This document shows, piece by piece, positions 58,056 to 64,000 of a stretch of DNA of 64,000 nt. Position 1 is the first letter of the stretch; the number at the start of each line of letters is the position of its first letter. Origin of the DNA: Typha latifolia (Eukaryota > Streptophyta > Magnoliopsida > Poales > Typhaceae); the NCBI GenBank assembly GCA_019914945.1, contig CM034111.1:3906001-3970000 (forward strand), written 5' to 3'. The position numbers and the translations under genes were made by a program. A model generated the notes under the pieces. That model was not told where the DNA came from and ran no database searches. It was given only the letters and a program-made list of their open reading frames with translations.

Positions 58056-60049
58056 ATGGATGGTTGTATTGTTGAGCCTCTAGGGGCTGTGGTGTTGGGG
58101 AAATCAGCAAAGGTGGGTGATACTCGGAGGCCGCCGTTGGCCCATTCAGGGAAGAACAATGCTGTCCCTGCAAGCCGTAAGCCTCAGACGAGAGAAATTG
58201 CATCAAGATATAAGTCTGGGATCTCTTCGAGTCCTATTTCTAATTCTAGTACTCCAAGAAGATGTCGGTCCCCAAGTGCCAGTCGGACACCGCCGGCAGT
58301 GGGCATGTCTCTGCCTAAGAGAGCTCAATCAGCAGAGCGAAGACCCTCAACCCCTTCTCCGAGGTTCTCTGCACCTTTATCACCATCTTCTAGGCCTTCC
58401 ACACCTTCTTCTTTGAGGTCCTCTGCACCTTTTTCACCATCTTCTAGGCCTTCAACACCCTATTCTTCTTTGAGGTTCTCTGCACCTTTATCACCATCGT
58501 CTAGGCCTTCCACACCTTCTTCTTCGAGGTCCTCTGCACCTTTGTCAACATCTTCTCGGCCTTCCACACCTTCAAGGTCTGCTGCGCGTAATGCAGTAGC
58601 GGAAAAGAATAGCACATGTCGACAGCTGATTACCAGCAGGGCTCCTGATGGATTGTGGCCTTCAATGCGGAGTCTGTCTTCTTCTTTCCAGTCAGAATCC
58701 ATGTTGATTCCAATTCGCAAGAAGGAAAAGATCATTACTAGCTCTTCTTCAGATCAAAGCAAGTCTCAGTTCAATACAATATCTGAGAGGAAGAGGACTC
58801 CCCTTCGAGGAAGGAACACTGCAGACCTATCTGAGAATTCTCGCCTCTTAGAGAGTCCTCATGCGAGGATGATTGAACAACGTCCGCGGCTTGCTATGAT
58901 GGGAAGAAAAGTATCTGCAAATGCCATGTCGAGAAGCATGGATCTTACTGATAAGGTTAACAGATCTGTCTGTTTGCCGGTTCCTTCACGAGGGCTTTCA
59001 CCAAGAAGAATGCCCACATCTGATGGTGTAGGCCGAGACCATCAACAATCATTGCATGAGGTGGCAAGTTGCCTGAATCTTGATGGAAGTGGAAGAGCAG
59101 ACCAGAGGATGAGCCCAAGTCCATATGTCTCTTCACAAATTTTCATAAAATCTACTTCTTTAACGCGGCCAAGCAGGACACTGTCTTTGCCAGTTCCAGG
59201 TTTACAGCGTCCTTCATCACCAAGCAAAACTTTATCAACTACATCCTCTGTTTCTAGAAGAATTCAGAGTCCATCTCGTGCAAGACCATCAACACCTGTC
59301 CGATCAACTAGTGCTGGAACCAGCCGAGCTGACGCTTCACCATCTGTTCACAGCCATATTTTTGATGCAAGAAAGGGAAGAAGGGATGCAAAGCAAGTAG
59401 AAGATGCCCATCAACTGCGGCTTCTGTGTAATAGGGACATGCAATGGCACTTTTTAAATGCCCTTGCAGATGAAACACTATCCACTCAGAAAATGAGAAG
59501 TGAGGTAGGAATTTTTACTTTCTATAACGTGAAGATTATTTGCAATTGTTTTGATCAGCTAGATACTCTGCCAGGATTTGCTTGTTCTGTGAGATGCTTG
59601 TGTACTGTGGTAAGGATTTATGTGTGCATATACATTCTGCTGCATGAGTAGTGATTTTGCATAATTTAGAATTTTAGATCAGATCAGAAATTATCCTTCA
59701 GTGACGACTTGTATGTGTAGACCGGAGATAATTCTTTTTCAGACATCTTTCCTTTTATCATTTATATTCTGTCATTCTGATGCATTTCTGAGTGTCAAGA
59801 ATAAGCATAGAAGTTTACTTGTCTCTTTTTCACATAGACCATCTAATTTGTACTTGTTTCACATGGACCATCTATTTTGACTTCTTTACAGGATAACATG
59901 ATAGTTTTATTATTATTGACTTGAAACAGGGGATCCTCCATAATATGTGGAGCACTATCTCAAGATTGCGTGATTCAGTCCTCATGAAAAGGATTGATGT
60001 GCAACACTTCAGGCAGGAGGTGAAGTTGAACACAATTTTGAAAGAGCAA
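58056..60049 (+). CDS. QWRF motif-containing (AUG8/EDE1/SCO3 family) protein, 3' partial
   Basis: Two exons are visible, 58056-59504 and 59930-60049, coding 523 residues; the gene continues past the window. The N-terminal 430 residues are basic and Ser/Pro/Arg-rich, as in microtubule-binding QWRF proteins, with KPQTREIASRYKSG near residue 48. A tandem RPSTP repeat covers about residues 95-175. The conserved C-terminal domain begins at 452 with HQLRLLCNRDMQWHF, and exon 2 continues with ISRLRDSVLMKRIDVQHFRQ. Family members bind microtubules, and one class is the AUG8 subunit of augmin in spindle and phragmoplast arrays. This copy has QWHF (463-466) where the family has QWRF, and NRDMQW where I expect NRWxQW. 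The start is the first ATG of the frame. The next exon, expected to begin with a YLEEW-like stretch, was not found before 64000, so the intron exceeds 3.9 kb. Confidence 0.85.
58340..58580 (+). repeat. Coding minisatellite (RPSTP repeat) in the QWRF gene
   Basis: Four full units of about 54-57 bp plus a partial fifth encode RPSTPSPRFSAPLSPSS-like segments: RPSTPSSLRSSAPFSPSS, RPSTPYSSLRFSAPLSPSS, RPSTPSSSRSSAPLSTSS, then RPSTPSRSA. Units are in frame and differ by whole codons. SP and TP dipeptides make each unit a candidate proline-directed kinase site. Confidence 0.92.
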
Positions 60050-60689
60050 GTAAGATATATCGACTGATCTTTATAACACTTTGTCACCTAAATTTCATCA
60101 TTTTCAGTTTACAATTACTTCTTCTCTTTCTTACTTATGCATGTACCTATTATCATAGGTGGCATTTGGTTGCTGTCAAAGGGAAATCTAGTCTAATTAT
60201 TCTCATTTCTTATTCTTAGGGCCTTGTTTGGTTTTCCGATTAAGGAAAAATTTAGAGGAGCTATTCTAATTTCTTAGTCTTAGAACTCTACCTCTAATTT
60301 GTAAGGTAATTTGATGTTTGATTGTAAACTAGAATATGATGTAATAAGTATCTTTAGTGTGACTTAAAGTTGATGTAAAAGTACAAATAAAAAATAAAAA
60401 TTGACTCAAATACTCTTGATTTGACATATAAAGGGATACTTTTATTTAGACTCCCGAAATTATTGTCTATTCTACATATACTATATGAACTTTTTTTGAT
60501 ACACATAAACCTCTAAAGTCTAAACTATTGGAAACCTCTCAAATCCTCCTTCTGTTAGTGACCTGTTTTGTTTTCCATCCATAAGTTGTCACGTGACAAA
60601 CATGTGAATAGATTTGTGACATTTATATCCTTTTTTTCTAAGGGATAAAGGAAAAGCAATATGAATGTTAAAAGTTATGACAAGAAGAG
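60050..60689. other. Intronic DNA with MITE-like sequence
   Basis: This is the start of the large QWRF intron. GGCCTTGTTTGGTTTTCCGA near 60221-60240 resembles the GTTTGG-type end of a plant MITE. About 60420-60640 reads like one arm of a foldback element (ACTCCCGAAATTATTGTC). No matching far end was identified. Confidence 0.4.
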
Positions 60690-61253
60690 TGTTATGAAGT
60701 GGAGACCTAATTAGACTTAGATTTGCCAAAGTTGTTGCATTAATCCTAGAGGTTTTAGAAATATTTGGGAGTTCTATTATAATTAGGATTCTTAATTAGA
60801 GGTTTTCTATTGGTGTTGCTTTCCTTTGCGGATTGTTCTTAGGAAAAGAATATCTACATTATGTGGTTTGTCCTATTCTTATTAAGACTCTCACATCCCC
60901 CATCTATGAGAGCCTATAAATATGAGAAGAGGCTAGGGGGTTCAACACTACTCACAACACACAACTTAATATCATATGAGCTTGTGAGAGACTTGTAGAG
61001 GGATGTGATGCAAATATAGAGAGGTGTGAATCTTGTAGAGAGAGAAGAAGAGAGAAAACGTGAGTATTGGGTTTGATTGAGAGTGATTTCTCTCGTATTT
61101 TCTTTTTTTGTGATCTATATAGTGAAACTAATGGGATCTCTATGGATGTAGCCAACATTGGGTGAACCACGTAAGTATCTTGTGTCTTTTGTGTAATTAT
61201 TTTTGTGTTTTTCTCTGTATTCCGTTCTCCAAGACTCCGTAATATTCCCAATA
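60690..61253 (+). repeat. 5' LTR of the Copia element
   Basis: It begins TGTTATGAAGTGGAGACC. It holds a TATA-type CCTATAAATATGAG (near 60911) at a promoter-like position, followed by purine-rich leader sequence, and ends just before the degenerate PBS with AATATTCCCAATA. No second LTR copy is in the window, so the exact right edge is estimated from the PBS. Confidence 0.65.
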
Positions 61254-61299
61254 ACTGATTCCAGAGGAAGGTTATAGATCGAATGGGAGCCAAGGAGGA

Positions 61300-61810
61300 T
61301 AAAAAATTGAGATTTGAGAAGTTTAGCAGAAAAGAACTTTGGATTATGGAAGATGCAGATTAAAGATTTTCTTTACCAGAGAGATCTTTATCTATCGCTC
61401 AGAGGAAAAGATAAAAAGCTGAAGGACATGAGCAACGAAGACTAGGAAGTTTTAGACCTGAAAGCACTTGGATTGGTGCACCTTTCCCTGACAGTATTGG
61501 TGGCTTTAAATATTTTCGAAGAGACCACAACTTTAGATTTGATGACTACATTAGCCAAAATATACAAGAAATCGTCGATATCAAACAAAGTCTTCCTAAT
61601 GAAAAGTTGTTCAACATGAAGATGGTCGAAGGTGGAAACATTGCAGAACATCTGAATAAGTTCAATGTTATCACAAATCAATTGAACTCGGTCCGTATTA
61701 AATTCGATGGCAAGATGTGTGCACTTTGATTTTGTCATCCTTACTAGAGAGTTGGAACAACTTAGTTATAACTTTGAGCATCTCCTAAGGATCATCTACT
61801 ATGGAGTATG
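61300..61810 (+). pseudogene. Copia gag remnant (UBN2-type)
   Basis: A frame near 61610-61715 reads FNMKMVEGGNIAEHLNKFNV followed by ITNQLNSVRIKFDG, the conserved copia gag motif, then a SLLESWNNL-type stretch near 61740. Upstream KFSRKELWIMEDAD replaces the usual F-x-G-x-N-[FY]-x-x-W start. Several stops and frameshifts are present. Confidence 0.75.
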
Positions 61811-62256
61811 ATGAGTAGTAGGTGTTCATGATGAGGAGTAGGTGTTCTACTCCGTGAGGAGATTCGGAGGAAGACACCAAGTGAAATAGAATAGACGACT
61901 CTCAATGTGAAGTGCAGAGGAGGCCAGTCATGGATCAAAATAGAGAATCGTGCAAGATCTAAATTGAGAAAAAGTCCAATTTGCCAAAGACAAAGGAGAC
62001 TGTTGCTAGCATTGTGGCAAAAATGGTCACATCAGGTGCAATTACAAAGCCTATATAAACCAAATGCACTCCATTCCATATGATACAACGAGCCCTTTGA
62101 TAAGTTACTGAAAACTCTGGTTTTGGCACTTTGATTTTGTCTTTGGATGGACATATTGAATTGTTGGTGATGGATTGCGGAGCCTTTTTCCATGCGATTG
62201 CTTAGGACATTCTCGGCAATTACATCCAAGATTATTTTAGACGTACGTGTCTGTCT

Positions 62257-63240
62257 CAATGAAGCACGGACACGGACACGGGACATGGACATGGCGACAC
62301 AGCAAATTTTGAAAATATAGAATATGAACACGGCAAAATAAATAAATAAATAAATATAAATTATTGATACATCTAAAGTAAAAGTTTGCAATTTACTATA
62401 GAGAAGCTTTAATATAATTTAACAATTTAATAACAGAGATTAAAATAACTAACATAAATTAAAATAACTAACAGTTTATCACACTAATTAGAATTAAAAT
62501 AACTAACAGTTTATCGCATAATTAGAATTAAAAACAGAAGTTAAAATTTAAGATTAATAGAGGGAGAGAGAATGAGAAAGAGAGACACTGAGAGAGTGAG
62601 GCAGAGAGAGAGATAGCGAGAGAGAGAGATAGCAAGAGAGTGAGACAGAGAGAGAGAGAGAGAACGAGAGAAAGAAAGGGAGGGAGGAAGAGACAGAGAG
62701 AGAGGGATAGAAATAGATAATGAGAGAGAGGGATGGAGGGAGGAAGAGAGAGAGAGAGAGAGACAGAGAGAGTGAGATAGCGAGAGAGAGAGAGACAGAG
62801 AGAATGAGAAAAAGGGAGGGATGGAGGAAGAGATAGAGAGAGCGTGAGACATAGATAGAGAGAGAAGAATCTGTCGTCCTCGCCGTGCTCAGCCTGTCGT
62901 GCTCGCTCAGCAGCCCGTCGGCCGTCGCGCTCGCTCAGCAGCCTGTCGCGCCTTGGATCGTCGCTCGGCAGCCGCTTGAGGGTTTTAGGGCTTCGATCGT
63001 TGATTTGTTGCTCAACAGTGAAGGTGAGGACGATGATTTGGGTTTTAGTTTTTATTATCGGGTTTGGATCCGGGTTAACAACATTTGACCGAACTCAACC
63101 CGAACCGTTAAACATTATCCAAAATACCAGTCGTGTCCCCCGCCCTTGTCTTAACAGTATCCGATATTTTTTTTTTTGGGGATACTCCGGACACGTGTCG
63201 GACATGGACACCTCCTGGGAGAGGTGTTCGTGCTTCATTG
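62257..63240. mobile_element. Non-autonomous hAT-like DNA transposon nested in the Copia element
   Basis: The left end, CAATGAAGCACGGACAC (62257-62273), and the reverse complement of the right end, CAATGAAGCACGAACAC (63240-63224), match at 16 of 17 positions. They are flanked by a perfect 8-bp target duplication GTCTGTCT (62249-62256 and 63241-63248). An 8-bp duplication with short TIRs and repeated GGACAC/GGACAT subterminal words fits the hAT superfamily. The 984-bp element has no transposase. It carries an AT-rich part, a roughly 300-bp (AG)n-rich tract (62560-62860) and a GC-rich block (62870-63060) that may be captured host sequence. Confidence 0.88.
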
Positions 63241-63699
63241 GTCTGTCTTGAATATGGAGGACCTTACATTACTGTTTGCAAAGGTGTTTAGATCAATATG
63301 GCGAAAGGCTTGGTTATGAAATTAACTAATGTGAGGCATGTCTCTAACCTTTAAAAAAACTTTATATATGTTGGACAACTAGCAACTGCAAGCCATATGT
63401 CCCACTTGACCGATAAGTTATGAAAAATCACAAGAGAGTCTATGGTAGTAGCTCCCGGTAAGAAAGATTATATACATTCGATCTTAGTTGTAGAGTCTGG
63501 TGTAGATACAACATTGTAACATTATAGATTTGGACACATGAGTTAGAAAGGAATGAGGATAATGCATTTTAATGAAAAACTTCTAGAGCTAAAGTTAGTG
63601 GATCTACAGTTTTCAAAGACTGTCTAAGGAAAGTAGACGAAAGTGAACTTCACAAGGCAGCGACGAGCATAAAAAGCACAAAAGTGGGAATTAGTTCTA

Positions 63700-64000
63700 A
63701 TTTGATATAGAAATTCAAACTAAAATATTTCTTATTCTAGTTAAGGAGTGAAGATTGATGATATCTCATGTAAAATAGCCAAAATAAGTTGATTTAATAC
63801 ATTGAAATAAAATAATTAAAATTAATCTTCACCTGAAAAAATGTGTCAACTTTATGGGCTTTCTTTTGCAATGCGGACTTATACATAATGCCTGCTTATA
63901 GGTATGTAATGCTTACATATATGTCAGCAATGCATATATATATGTAAAACAATAGTACTTGTCTATATTGTCATACCTCTACAAAGCTGAACCTTTTTAG
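63700..64000. other. Intronic AT-rich DNA, nothing recognised
   Basis: This follows the point where Copia similarity is lost. It contains a TATATATGT-type microsatellite near 63915-63945. No exon of the QWRF gene was identified. Confidence 0.5.

Larger units (their letters stand above)
60690..63700 (+). mobile_element. Decayed Ty1/copia retrotransposon, 3' truncated, split by a hAT-like element
   Basis: Order: 5' LTR (60690 to about 61253), degenerate PBS (TGATTCCAGAG, about 61256-61266), gag (61300-61800), a zinc-knuckle remnant near 62010-62045, a protease remnant (DCGAFFHAIA near 62170-62200), the hAT-like insertion (62257-63240), then pre-integrase sequence with LTNVRHVSNL and APGKKDYIHS (63320-63480) and LELKLVDLQFSK near 63590. 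Reverse transcriptase, RNase H and a 3' LTR are absent; similarity fades near 63700. Stops interrupt every part. It lies in the sense orientation within the QWRF intron. Confidence 0.8.

Noticed and set aside
62541..62852. 103-codon Ser/Leu-rich reading frame on the minus strand
   Set aside because: It is a translation of the (AG)n microsatellite inside the hAT-like element, not a protein.
1..64000. CRISPR arrays, bacterial operons, prophage or functional tRNA/rRNA genes
   Set aside because: No regularly spaced direct repeats, no clustered intronless genes and no tRNA cloverleaf or rRNA signature were seen; all genes are spliced plant genes.

Overview
This is nuclear DNA of a flowering plant. 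The evidence is GT-AG spliced genes with plant-specific families (a Nudix/M49 fusion, QWRF, ASG1-like, an LRR receptor kinase), AT-rich introns and intergenic DNA, and plant transposons (chromovirus, Copia, L1 LINE, Au-type SINE, hAT, foldback MITEs). The GC-rich 5' ends of the SKA2-like and receptor-kinase genes, against AT-rich surroundings and long TE-filled introns, fit a monocot. A palm-like genome is only a guess.

Layout. 1-22145 (+) is the 3' 17 exons of a Nudix hydrolase 3-like gene with a C-terminal M49 peptidase domain. Its introns hold repeats, including a complete but dead Ty3/gypsy element (14427-19304). 23291-25949 (-) is a five-exon SKA2-like kinetochore gene with an E2F-type site just upstream. 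25950-29740 is AT-rich intergenic DNA with a foldback element. 29741-33610 (+) is a folate-biopterin transporter gene with a GC-AG first intron that carries an Au-like SINE. 34763-40061 (+) is an ASG1-like gene of unknown biochemical role. 40.8-41.6 kb holds a LINE remnant. 42400-46087 (-) is a RING-H2 gene. 47233-50250 (+) is a non-RD LRR receptor-like kinase. 50.25-58.05 kb is gene-poor with local duplications. 58056-60049 (+) is the 5' part of a QWRF-family microtubule-associated gene. Its second visible intron is filled by a decayed Copia element (from 60690), itself split by a 984-bp hAT-like element with a perfect 8-bp target duplication.

The genes are single-copy housekeeping, cell-division or receptor genes. 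They do not form a pathway. From memory, homologues of the right-hand genes (QWRF, ASG1, LRR-RLK) lie close together on Arabidopsis chromosome 2, and homologues of NUDT3 and a folate-biopterin transporter lie together on chromosome 1, so the window looks like a conserved ancestral block loosened by transposons. I did not find a convincing undescribed multi-gene system. The most notable items are the nested transposons with intact target duplications, a QWHF variant of the QWRF motif, an HEXXH-type M49 active site, a GC-AG intron, a stop-free in-frame 87-nt intron, and duplicated tails or repeats inside three proteins.
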